Origin: Xanthomonas arboricola pv. guizotiae
Lineage (GTDB): Bacteria > Pseudomonadota > Gammaproteobacteria > Xanthomonadales > Xanthomonadaceae
NCBI RefSeq assembly: GCF_002940205.1
Contig: NZ_MDSK01000020.1
Span: 27,738 to 91,737, forward strand
Direction of reading: 5' to 3'
DNA length: 64,000 nt
Shown here piece after piece: positions 46,782-54,605 of the stretch; within the stretch, counting starts at the first letter, position 1, and the number at the start of each line of letters is the position of its first letter. Made by a program: the position numbers and the translations under genes. The notes beneath the pieces are model-generated. The model had not been told where the DNA came from, searched no databases, and saw only the letters and a list, made by a program, of their open reading frames with translations.

Positions 46782-47459
46782 TCAGCCAGCGCGTTTTTGC
46801 GCCAGCCGCTCGAACAACGCAGGCAGCTCGCGCATATCGTCGAACACCGCCAGCACACCGATGCGACGCAGGGTATCGGCGTGGCCCTGCGGGATATGGC
46901 TGGCGCCGGTAAACCCCAGCACCTGCATGCCAGCCGACAATGCGGCAGTGGCACCGGTGGGGCTGTCTTCGATCACCAGGCAGCGCTCCGGCGCAACGCC
47001 CAGGGTGCGTGCGGCCAACAGATAGACGTCCGGTGCCGGCTTGGGCCGCTCGACCATATCGGCACTGAAGATGTGCCCCGCCGCGCGTGCGGTGAGCCCC
47101 ACCCGTTCGACCGAGGCGATCACGTTATGGCGGCGGCTGTTGGAAGCCACCGCCAGCGGCAACGGAATCTGCTCCAACGCGTCGCGCGCCCCGGCAATCG
47201 GCTGCACCTGCGCCTTGATCAAGGCTTCGCTACGCGCCTGGATCTGTGCCAGCAAGCTCTCCGGCAGCTTTACCGCAAAATGTTCCTGCACGCGTAGCAA
47301 TACCTCGCGCGTGGTCTGCCCGAACGTCGTGCCGAGCAACTGCTCCAACGCTTCGGCCGGCACGAAGGCCGCCAGCGCCTCGCGCATCACCCGGTCGGCC
47401 AGTATCTCGCTGTCGACGAGCACGCCATCGCAATCGCTGATCAGTAATTCGTAGACCAT
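46782..47459 (-). CDS. HAD-superfamily phosphatase (subfamily IA)
   Basis: A 225-residue haloacid dehalogenase-like hydrolase. Motif I is ISDCDGVLVDSE (nucleophile Asp about 8), motif II is AVASNSRR, motif III has Lys in ERPKPAPDVYLLA, and motif IV is CLVIEDSPTGATAA. The helical cap between motifs I and II resembles beta-phosphoglucomutase and sugar-phosphate phosphatases. The substrate is unknown. ATG 47459 starts the domain cleanly; in-frame ATGs at 47468 and 47489 are alternatives. Confidence 0.85.
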   Translation of the reverse strand: MVYELLISDCDGVLVDSEILADRVMREALAAFVPAEALEQLLGTTFGQTTREVLLRVQEHFAVKLPESLLAQIQARSEALIKAQVQPIAGARDALEQIPLPLAVASNSRRHNVIASVERVGLTARAAGHIFSADMVERPKPAPDVYLLAARTLGVAPERCLVIEDSPTGATAALSAGMQVLGFTGASHIPQGHADTLRRIGVLAVFDDMRELPALFERLAQKRAG

Positions 47460-47726
47460 TGCACCCATCTGCTCGCAAAGCGCCATTATGCCGGCCGTGT
47501 TGTGACCGTTGGCTGTGGCGGAGGGCATGCGCGCGTGAGACTCGTCGTGATGCATCGGCGACATGCCGACACCACGACGACAAACGGCCTCAACAAGCGA
47601 AACCTGCGGCGCCGGCGTGTCACACAATCTTACCGCGCGTCGTCCGGGCAGCTGGTAGGATCGGTCCGGCTGCGGAAGGACACACCGCAGTGCCACCAGG
47701 AATGCGATCAGGAGAAGGAGATTTCG

Positions 47727-48491
47727 ATGCAGACGCGATTCCCCGCCCTGCTCGTTCTTGCGACCTCGTTGTTCGCGGTCTCATGCACCGCCTCGCCCGG
47801 TGCCAAGGAGCAAACCACCATGTCAGCTACGCTGCAGGACCACACCGTCGCCTTCCGTGACCCCGGCCTGACCGATATCGCCAACGCCATCGCGCACGGT
47901 GATGTCGCCCGAATCCGCGCACTCGCACCGACAGTCGATCTCGCCGCACACGGCAACCAGAACGTCACCTTGCTCGAGTGGGCGATCTGGAACGAACAAT
48001 CCCGCGCCCTGGCCGCATTGCTCGATGCCGGCGCAGACCCGTCGTTGCCGGGCATGGACCAGGAAACGGTCGTGCATATGGCGGCCATGGCGAAGGATGC
48101 GGACTACCTGAACATCCTGCTGCAGCACAAGGCGCCGGTCGATGTGGTCAGCGCGCGCGCAGGCTGGACGCCGCTGTTCCGTGCCGTGCAGAGCAAGCGC
48201 GATGCGCAGATCGCGTTGTTGATCCAAGCAGGCGCCGACGTGCAGCGCGTCGACCACACCGGCAACAGCGTGCTGCACCTGGCCGCACAAAGCGGCGCGG
48301 CAAGCCCGGCAGTGCTGCAATTGCTCGAGGCCGGGGTAGACCCCACGCTGCGCAACGCGCAACAAAAGACCTTTCAGGCGTATTTCTTCACCACCCCGGA
48401 CCGCCTGCTCAATGCCGCCGGCCAGCAGGCCAGGTCGGACGTGCGCGCCTGGTTGAGCGCTCACAACATTCCCGTGGAAAGCAGCCGCTAA
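47727..48491 (+). CDS. Ankyrin-repeat lipoprotein, candidate immunity protein
   Basis: A 254-residue exported lipoprotein. The signal peptide ends in a lipobox (FAVSC, Cys about 20). The mature part contains ankyrin repeats: TLLEWAIWNEQSRALAALLDAGADPS, ETVVHMAAMAKDADYLNILLQHKAPVD, TPLFRAVQSKRDAQIALLIQAGADV and NSVLHLAAQSGAASPAVLQLLEAGVDPT. A strong AGGAGAAGGAG precedes the ATG. The XVIPCD lipase gene follows 36 bases later in the same direction. X-Tfi immunity proteins for antibacterial T4SS effectors are typically periplasmic lipoproteins encoded beside the toxin, so this is a good candidate immunity for that lipase. Confidence 0.85.
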   Translation: MQTRFPALLVLATSLFAVSCTASPGAKEQTTMSATLQDHTVAFRDPGLTDIANAIAHGDVARIRALAPTVDLAAHGNQNVTLLEWAIWNEQSRALAALLDAGADPSLPGMDQETVVHMAAMAKDADYLNILLQHKAPVDVVSARAGWTPLFRAVQSKRDAQIALLIQAGADVQRVDHTGNSVLHLAAQSGAASPAVLQLLEAGVDPTLRNAQQKTFQAYFFTTPDRLLNAAGQQARSDVRAWLSAHNIPVESSR

Positions 48492-48527
48492 GCGGGCTTT
48501 TCGCACGACGAACGCAAGGAGCCGCGC

Positions 48528-49685
48528 ATGAGCCCGTCAAATCCCTCGTCCACCCCATTCGCAGAGTCGATGCGTGGACAGCAAGCGCAGCCGGAAGACC
48601 GCCAGTTCCCGGCGCTGCTGCAAGACCTCTATGCCACTGCCTCGCAGCGACGCGAAGGCGGCGCCGAAACCTTTGCGCCGCTGCCCAACGGCTGGTCGCG
48701 CATGGACGACAGCGCGCTGCAACAGGCCGGCATCGACCCAGCCCTGTTGCATGACGCCAAAAGCGGCTTCGATGCCGCGTTCTACCGCAACGGGCAGGGC
48801 CAGGTGGTACTCGGCTTCTGCGGCACCGACCAAGGCAAGGACTGGAAGCACAATCTTGGCCAGGGCCTGGGCTTCGACGACGCGCAATACGCGTCTGCCA
48901 TCCAGCTCGGCAGCCAGGCCAAGCAGGCGTTCGGCGACCAGGTGGTGATCTCGGGGCATTCGCTCGGCGGCGGCCTGGCGGCCGCTTCGGCGATGGTCAA
49001 CGACATCCCCGCCGTGACCTACAACGCCGCCGGCGTCAACGACCGCACGCTGGAACGCCAGGGCCTGGATGCCTCGGCGGCCAAGGACTACGCCAGCAGC
49101 GCGTTGATCCGCGGCTACCACGTCAAGAACGAGATCCTCACCCATCTGCAGGAAGACAGCATTCCACTGAAGTGGGCGATGCCCGATGCGGCCGGCCATC
49201 AGATCGAACTGCCGGAACCGGACCCGTTGTCGTTCGGGCAACGCCTGGTGCCGGGCATGATGCTCAGGCATCGGCTGGATCTGCACGGCATGGACTCGGT
49301 GATGAAGGCGCAGGAGATGCAATCGCCCGGACAGGCACACGGTACAGGCAGCCAGTTGTTCAACGACGCGGTGCTACGCCTGGACGGCCAGCGCGCACGC
49401 CTGGGCCTGCACGACGACACCGCGTTTCTCAACACCGCCGCCAGCGTGGCCGCACGTGCGAGCAACGACGGCCTGCAGCGGATCGACCACCTGGTACTCA
49501 ATCGCAATGGCGACAGCCTGATCGCGGTGCAAGGCCGCATGGACGATCCCGCGCATCTGCGCAGCCATGTGCAGACGGCGTCCGCATCCAACCAGCCGGC
49601 GCAGACCAATGCCAGCCAGTTGCAGCAGCACAATCAGCAGCCGGCGCAACCGGAGGAAGAGCAGCGTCGCGTGATTCAGCAGTAA
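48528..49685 (+). CDS. XVIPCD lipase, candidate antibacterial T4SS effector (X-Tfe)
   Basis: A 385-residue protein with two parts. The N-terminal class 3 lipase-like domain has a nucleophile elbow VISGHSLGGGLA with Ser145, preceded by GFCGTDQGKDW. The C-terminal part (about 275-385) is an XVIPCD (Xanthomonas VirD4-interacting protein conserved domain), with RARLGLHDDTAF, RIDHLVLNRNG and IAVQGRMDDPA, then a Gln-rich tail ending RVIQQ. This domain marks cargo of the Xanthomonadales T4SS that kills rival bacteria; an X. citri X-Tfe with a lipase domain is known. It should attack phospholipids in the target's periplasm. AAGGAG precedes the ATG. The likely immunity lipoprotein is upstream. The T4SS itself is not in the window. 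Confidence 0.88.
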   Translation: MSPSNPSSTPFAESMRGQQAQPEDRQFPALLQDLYATASQRREGGAETFAPLPNGWSRMDDSALQQAGIDPALLHDAKSGFDAAFYRNGQGQVVLGFCGTDQGKDWKHNLGQGLGFDDAQYASAIQLGSQAKQAFGDQVVISGHSLGGGLAAASAMVNDIPAVTYNAAGVNDRTLERQGLDASAAKDYASSALIRGYHVKNEILTHLQEDSIPLKWAMPDAAGHQIELPEPDPLSFGQRLVPGMMLRHRLDLHGMDSVMKAQEMQSPGQAHGTGSQLFNDAVLRLDGQRARLGLHDDTAFLNTAASVAARASNDGLQRIDHLVLNRNGDSLIAVQGRMDDPAHLRSHVQTASASNQPAQTNASQLQQHNQQPAQPEEEQRRVIQQ

Positions 49686-49690
49686 TGCGC

Positions 49691-49716
49691 ACGGCCCGCA
49701 AACTCTTGCGGGCCGT
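49691..49716 (+). terminator. Terminator after the XVIPCD lipase
   Basis: ACGGCCCGCAA, loop ACTC, TTGCGGGCCGT: an 11-bp perfect stem beginning 5 bases after the stop, followed by ATTGC. The rest of the gap to 50003 holds nothing recognisable. Confidence 0.7.
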
Positions 49717-50003
49717 ATTGCATCGCACGCCTGGGCCGAAGCGAAGCGCTGTCCGTGCGGGATCGTCGTCGGGCCTGCGCAGCGCAGCGTCTGTCAACAG
49801 GCTCGCATGTGACTGAGTCGCGACACGGCGTGGCTGACGGAAAACAACACGTCTTCAGACGCGGACAGACGACGCAGAGACGCGGCATGTCCGATGTTAC
49901 ATGCCGCGACACCGGGCAGCGTTCGGCCGGCCGGCGGCTGCATGGCAGGTGTCGCAATCGTGCTCAGTCCATCAACCGGGCATTGCCGATTGCAGCGCTT
50001 GCG

Positions 50004-51266
50004 TTATCCCGCTCCCGCCATCGCGCGCAAGGTGATGCCGACCAGATAGGCCAGATAGGTGCCGGTAGCGTAGCCCATCGTGCCCAGCAGCACGCCGACC
50101 GGCGCCAGGGCCGGGTGGAACGCGGCGGCCACCACCGGTGCCGAGGCCGGCCCACCGATATTGGATTGCGAGCCGATCGCGAAATAGAAGAACGGCACCC
50201 GCAACAGGCGGCCCAGGCCCCACAGCAACCCGATATGCACCGCGATCCAGATCAGCCCGAGCAGGAACAGCCAGGGCCGGTCCAGCAGCGCCAGCAGGTC
50301 CATCTGCATGCCGATGCAGGCGATCAGGAAATACAGCAGCAGTGAACCGATCCTGGAGGCCCCGGCGCCTTCCAGCGTGCGCGCGCGGGTGAGGCTCAGC
50401 AGCAGGCCGATGCTGGTCGCCAGCACCACCACCCATACGAACGGGGTGTCCAGGCTGAACTGGCTGGACCAGCGCAGCTTGGCCTTGCACCACGCGGCCA
50501 GCGGACTGGCCAGCGCATGCGCCAGCCCGACCCCGCCGAACGCCACCGCCACGATCACCATCAGGTCGGCCAGGCTGGGAATGCGCGCGTGTTCGGCCTG
50601 GAACCGCGCCATGCGCTCCTGCAGCGCATCCAGCGCGCGGGTATCGGCACCGCTGCGCGCATCGATGCTGCGCGCGCGCCCGGCCAGGAAGATCAGCGCC
50701 GCCATCCACACATAGCCGACGCCCACATCCACCACTGCAAACTGCCCGAAGGTGGTGGCATCCACATCGAACACCTCGCGCATCGCCAGCATGTTGGCGC
50801 CACCGCCGATCCAGCTGCCCGCCAGCGCGGCCATGCCGGCCCAGGTATCGCCGGCCACCGTGGCCGGATGCACCCAGCCCATCACCCAGAACGCCACCAC
50901 CGCGCCCAGCATGATGCTCAGCGATGCGCCCAGGTACATGGCCACCAGCTTGGGCCCCAGCCCCAGGATGGCGCGCAGGTCGATGCTCAGCGTGAGCAGG
51001 ACCAGCGCGGCCGGCAACAGCACGTCGCGCGCGATCGGGTTGTACAGCCGGGTATGGGCACCGTCGATCAGGCCGACGGTGTTGTAGATGCCCGGCAGCA
51101 GGTAACACAGCAGCAGCGCCGGCACCACGGCATAGAAGCGTCGCCATAGCCCCTGCTCGCGCGAGGAGGTCCAGAACACCGCCCCCAAGGTGGCGGCGAT
51201 CAGGCCGAAGACCACGATATCGTTTTGGATCAAGGCGGAACCGGCGACATTCACTGGAGGCGACAT
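50004..51266 (-). CDS. DUF819 family integral membrane protein
   Basis: A 420-residue polytopic membrane protein with about 11-12 helices, of the DUF819 (YjcL-like) family. Recognisable are LPGIYNTVGLID, MAALAGSWIGGGANMLAM (about 145-162), which fits the conserved GSWxGGGAN motif, and the repeated FAIGSQSNIGGPASAPVVAAAF near the C-terminus. Family members are probable transporters of unknown substrate. ATG 51266 starts MSPPVNVAGS. Just upstream (51267-51504) lies a tandem repeat. Confidence 0.88.
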   Translation of the reverse strand: MSPPVNVAGSALIQNDIVVFGLIAATLGAVFWTSSREQGLWRRFYAVVPALLLCYLLPGIYNTVGLIDGAHTRLYNPIARDVLLPAALVLLTLSIDLRAILGLGPKLVAMYLGASLSIMLGAVVAFWVMGWVHPATVAGDTWAGMAALAGSWIGGGANMLAMREVFDVDATTFGQFAVVDVGVGYVWMAALIFLAGRARSIDARSGADTRALDALQERMARFQAEHARIPSLADLMVIVAVAFGGVGLAHALASPLAAWCKAKLRWSSQFSLDTPFVWVVVLATSIGLLLSLTRARTLEGAGASRIGSLLLYFLIACIGMQMDLLALLDRPWLFLLGLIWIAVHIGLLWGLGRLLRVPFFYFAIGSQSNIGGPASAPVVAAAFHPALAPVGVLLGTMGYATGTYLAYLVGITLRAMAGAG

Positions 51267-51361
51267 TCTCGACTAGGGGCCGCCAGGGTGCGGATCGCAA
51301 CAAGAATGGCCGATCGCCCGCGTCCAGTCGACTGGACCTGCGGGCAAACCCCGGCGTGCCT

Positions 51362-51427
51362 GCAAGGATGTCGGCTGACGCACTGGGCCTGGTCGCAAGG
51401 ATGTCGGCTGACGCACTGGGCCTGGTC
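51362..51427. repeat. Perfect 33-bp tandem duplication
   Basis: The unit beginning GCAAGGATGTCGGCTGACGC is present at 51362-51394 and again, identical, at 51395-51427. It lies in non-coding DNA upstream of the DUF819 gene. Confidence 0.95.
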
Positions 51428-51504
51428 GCCGGGTGGCGCGGCCGGTCTCCTGGCCGGGCGGATCGTCGGCATTTCCGACGCGATCCCTGCAAGGGGCCGC
51501 TCGG

Positions 51505-51720
51505 TCAGCCGTAGCGGCGTACCACGCGCTCGCCTTCGGCGGTCTTCAACACCACGCCGCTGGGCTGGCCGGTGGTCAGGCAATGCAGCTTGGCCATCAA
51601 TTCGGCATTTTCCAGCGCGCCCTGCTCACGCAGATAACGCAGCGGCGACCACTGCGGCCGGGTCACCCACCAACCGCCCTGCTCGGGATGAATACGCACA
51701 ACATAACGGAACTCGTCCAT
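51505..51720 (-). CDS. small DUF2188-like protein
   Basis: A 71-residue protein: MDEFRYVVRIHPEQGGWWVTRPQ then ENAELMAKLHCLTTG and KTAEGERVVRRYG. The pattern (strand, W-x-V, helix, strand ending RxYG) resembles DUF2188-type small proteins, with uncertain assignment. No strong Shine-Dalgarno is seen before ATG 51720. The flanking gap 51721-52082 holds nothing recognisable. Confidence 0.6.
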   Translation of the reverse strand: MDEFRYVVRIHPEQGGWWVTRPQWSPLRYLREQGALENAELMAKLHCLTTGQPSGVVLKTAEGERVVRRYG

Positions 51721-52082
51721 CAGGGCCTCCGGCCGGCAGATGCAGTGATACGACGACGGCAGTGGGCGGCGCGGAATGACGCAGCGCACCGGCGATGGGA
51801 GCGCCGGGGTCCCGTTCGGGATGCCGGCATGCCCTTACTCAAGGGGCCGCGGGAGAGTGGCCTGGGGCCCCGCGTCCGGCATAGCCAGCATGTCTTTTTG
51901 CTAATGCCAACGCCGTCGGGCGGACACTGGCATGAAGGTAGGAAAATTCTTACGTGACACCAATCCAAGCTGGCGCTAAATTCGCGCTCGAGCGGCGAAC
52001 AGACGTCGCAGCTGGCCGTCAACGGGCGCAGACGGCGCGGGGGAATTCGTCGCTCTTGGAGATGCCTCGGGGGAGGGGTCGC

Positions 52083-52178
52083 ATGCATCTGCTCAGGAAG
52101 TTCCAGTTTCCGGTCAAGACCGCGATGGTGGTGGGCTATGTCCTGGTGATCAGGGAAGCGCTCGTGCTGTGGTCGTGA
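52083..52178 (+). CDS. 31-residue membrane peptide or truncated receptor start
   Basis: ATG 52083 follows a strong GGGGGAGGGG by 5 bases. The peptide MHLLRKFQFPVKTAMVVGYV... has a basic start and one hydrophobic helix. It resembles the first residues of Xanthomonas MCP or GGDEF proteins (RFQ-PVKxA-VVG). It is either a small membrane protein or the surviving start of a truncated sensor gene. Confidence 0.35.
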   Translation: MHLLRKFQFPVKTAMVVGYVLVIREALVLWS

Positions 52179-52233
52179 GACGACCCTGCCGGCAGCCTGC
52201 CAGATAGCGCGTCACGGCACCCGTCACGGTGTC

Positions 52234-52842
52234 TCAATCCGCATCCACCCAGCCACGCTGTTGCGCTGCGACCAGATCGGCGGGCGTGTCCACGTCCAGC
52301 GCCAGCGCCGGGGCGCTGACGCAGCCCAGGGTCTGCACGTCCAGGCCGGCGAACATGCCGCGCAGGCCGCTGTCGCCGTGGAGCGGCACGTCGGCCCAGG
52401 CCGCGTGGGTGACCACTGCGGGGATGCCGCGCACACCGGCGTAGCCGCTGGTGGCGCATCCGGATGCGGCGCGGTCGGCCTCTTCCAGCAAGGCGCGCAG
52501 ATGCGGCGTGTCCAACGCGGGCTGGTCGCACCCCAGGATCAGGCTGCGCCGTAGCGACGTATCGTCCTGCACATGCTGGCGCAGCGCCGCCAGGCTGGAG
52601 CCCATGCCGGCAGCCCAGTCGGCGTGACCTAACACTTCCACGTCCAGGCCTTGCAGGACCTCGGTCAACGCGTCGGCATCGGCGCCCAGCACCACCACGC
52701 AGCGGCGCGGCGCCGTCTGCAGCGCGATGCGCGCGAAACGCCGCAACAACGGCTCGCCGTCGCGCAGCAGCAATTGTTTGGAACGCCCCAGCCGACGTCC
52801 TGCACCCGCGGCGAGCAGCAGCGCAACGTGATCGCTGCTCAT
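52234..52842 (-). CDS. MobA/MocA-like nucleotidyltransferase
   Basis: A 202-residue GT-A-fold nucleotidyltransferase. It starts with the nucleotide-binding VALLLAAGAGRRLGRSKQLL (about 5-24) and has the catalytic LILGCDQPALDTP (about 103-115) and GIPAVV. This matches MocA (molybdopterin cytidylyltransferase) and its relatives. An aldehyde oxidoreductase of the PaoABC type encoded 0.75-5.5 kb away needs molybdopterin cytosine dinucleotide, so a MocA role is likely. ATG 52842 is preferred over the longer frame. Confidence 0.82.
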   Translation of the reverse strand: MSSDHVALLLAAGAGRRLGRSKQLLLRDGEPLLRRFARIALQTAPRRCVVVLGADADALTEVLQGLDVEVLGHADWAAGMGSSLAALRQHVQDDTSLRRSLILGCDQPALDTPHLRALLEEADRAASGCATSGYAGVRGIPAVVTHAAWADVPLHGDSGLRGMFAGLDVQTLGCVSAPALALDVDTPADLVAAQQRGWVDAD

Positions 52843-53588
52843 GCGTCCGATGCCATCGCGCGCGGCGAACGATGCCGCAGTGCGGGAAGCACCGGACACG
52901 CTTCAACAAGCGCCCGGCTCGCGTCGAAACGACCGGCAATGACTGGCGGCGGCAATCGCGCTGCGTCGCCGGAGACGTCGTCGTAGTGATCAAGTAATTC
53001 GGTCATGGCGACGTGGTGTGCATATTGAAGATGCGCCAGCCTAAAGAGGTAACTGTGCGCGCCAAGTGACTAAATCCGGCGCATTACCCGATCCAGTCAT
53101 GGGGGCTCGTCTACGCCTGCAAGACGACTGGCATGCATTGCCTTGCCACGGCGGCACGACGAGGACATGCAGGGCTGCGATGGCACTGCAACAACGATGG
53201 CAGCGATCGATTTCCCGCGCTGGACGGCGCGGTTACCGCAGCGAAAAGGCGTAAAGGCAAATACCTGACTTAAAATGCATATCAAAAATGACTTTTCCCA
53301 CACACCAGCCCTTTTCAGCCAGGACACATCACCCGCAGCCACCTACCAGCGCTGTCATCGACTGCACAGTGACATTCACATCGAAGTTAATCCGAACGCG
53401 CAATCGAAGCCCTGCCCGTTCGCATGGCGGCACGGCCTGGAGCGGCTAACGAAACGTAGCGAGCAGTGGCCAGGCGGCTGGCGGAGGGTGCCTGGCGCAT
53501 GGCAACCACAATGGACGAGCGGCCGGTGCCGATCCCCGCACCGGCCGCGCCCGCCCGGTGGCGATCGCGGTCGTCTTGATGACCGTTC
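52843..53588. other. gene-free gap
   Basis: About 746 bases between the MocA-like gene and the XdhC-like gene. The part around 53260-53400 is AT-richer. One hairpin (53519-53548) is seen; small open frames here do not look like proteins. Confidence 0.5.
53519..53548 (-). terminator. Hairpin after the pao operon
   Basis: GCGGCCGGTGC and its exact complement GCACCGGCCGC flank an 8-base loop, 41 bases past the stop of the XdhC-like gene. There is no T-run, so it may act as a weak terminator. Confidence 0.5.
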
Positions 53589-54605
53589 TTAACCAGCCAA
53601 CGCAGCAGCAGCCTGCCCATCGGCGACTGCCTGGGTGGCTTCGGCAATGATGCCCAGTGCAATCGTGTGCGGGGAGGAGCGCCCCATGCGCCAGCCTGCC
53701 GGCAGTCGCAGTCTGGCCAGGGCGGCATCGTCATGGCCGAGCGCACGCAGCGCCTGCAGGCGTGCCTCCCGCTTCTGGCGACTGCCCAGGATGCCGATGC
53801 AGGCAGCCCTGGAGGCAAGCCCCCGGCAGGCGACCTGCAGGTCGCTGTCGCCGTCGTGCGCCAGGCTGTACAGCGCGGTGTCCGCATCCAACTGCAGATC
53901 CTGCAGCGCGTCGCCCAACGCGCGGCGATCGTAATGGTCCGCGGCCAAGCCGGGCGGTGGTTCGCTGGGACCATGCGGCCGCAGCACCCGCACCTCGATG
54001 CCCATCTGGCTGGCCAGCGACAGCAGCACCAGCAGCGCAGGATCGGCACCGACCAGCACCAGCCGCAGCGGCGGCCGGTGCGTACGCAGGAATTCGTCGG
54101 GACGCAGGTCCTGGGTGCTGACCGGGTAACGGACGGCGCCGGTGCTCCGATCCAGCGCGACATGGAACGGGCGCCGATGCTGGCGCGCATTGCGCCAGCG
54201 CGCCAGATGCCCGCCCAAATCTTGGACCGGCCAGACCAGCACGCCGATACGGCCGCCGCAGCTGAGCTGGATGTCCAGCACCTGGCTGCCTTCGCCGTAG
54301 TCCAGCCAGCGCGGCATGCCGTCGCGCAAGGCGGCGATGGCCTCGTGCGCCACTGCCGCTTCCACGCAGCCGCCGGAGACGTAGCCGGCCACCCGGCCAT
54401 CGGCGCTGATGGCCATCTCGCTTCCCAATGGGCGCGGCGAGGAGCCTTGCACGTCGATCAGCGTGGCAATGGCCACGCGCTGCCCCGCCCGATGCCAGGC
54501 GGTCAGCGTGGGCAGCAGGTCATCGTGCAGCGCATAGCTCGGCCATGCCGGCCACGCCGGCTCGGCCGGCGCCGCATGCGTGACCGGGGCCACCACTGCA
54601 CTCAC
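53589..54605 (-). CDS. XdhC-like molybdenum cofactor maturation protein
   Basis: A 338-residue XdhC/CoxI family protein. The N-terminal XdhC domain has AIATLIDVQGSSPRPLGSEMAI (about 38-60) and GYVSGGCVEAAV; the C-terminal Rossmann domain has LVLVGADPALLVLL and IGILGSRQKREARLQAL. XdhC proteins bind and sulfurate the cofactor before insertion into xanthine dehydrogenase-type enzymes. The start is GTG 54605, whose GTGA overlaps the TGA of paoC, so translation is coupled. It is the last gene of the pao operon. Confidence 0.9.
   Translation of the reverse strand: MSAVVAPVTHAAPAEPAWPAWPSYALHDDLLPTLTAWHRAGQRVAIATLIDVQGSSPRPLGSEMAISADGRVAGYVSGGCVEAAVAHEAIAALRDGMPRWLDYGEGSQVLDIQLSCGGRIGVLVWPVQDLGGHLARWRNARQHRRPFHVALDRSTGAVRYPVSTQDLRPDEFLRTHRPPLRLVLVGADPALLVLLSLASQMGIEVRVLRPHGPSEPPPGLAADHYDRRALGDALQDLQLDADTALYSLAHDGDSDLQVACRGLASRAACIGILGSRQKREARLQALRALGHDDAALARLRLPAGWRMGRSSPHTIALGIIAEATQAVADGQAAAALAG

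Noticed and set aside
51362..51427. Possible CRISPR array
   Set aside because: Only two units, directly adjacent with no spacer; no cas genes in the window.
51251..51583. Minus-strand frame with an 11-residue repeat
   Set aside because: The repeat is just the 33-bp DNA duplication read in frame; the rest is Arg/Pro-rich and has no ribosome site.
53275..53592. 105-codon plus-strand frame as a gene
   Set aside because: The second half is Arg/Pro/Gly-rich, overlaps a hairpin and the end of the XdhC-like gene, and no ribosome site is present.
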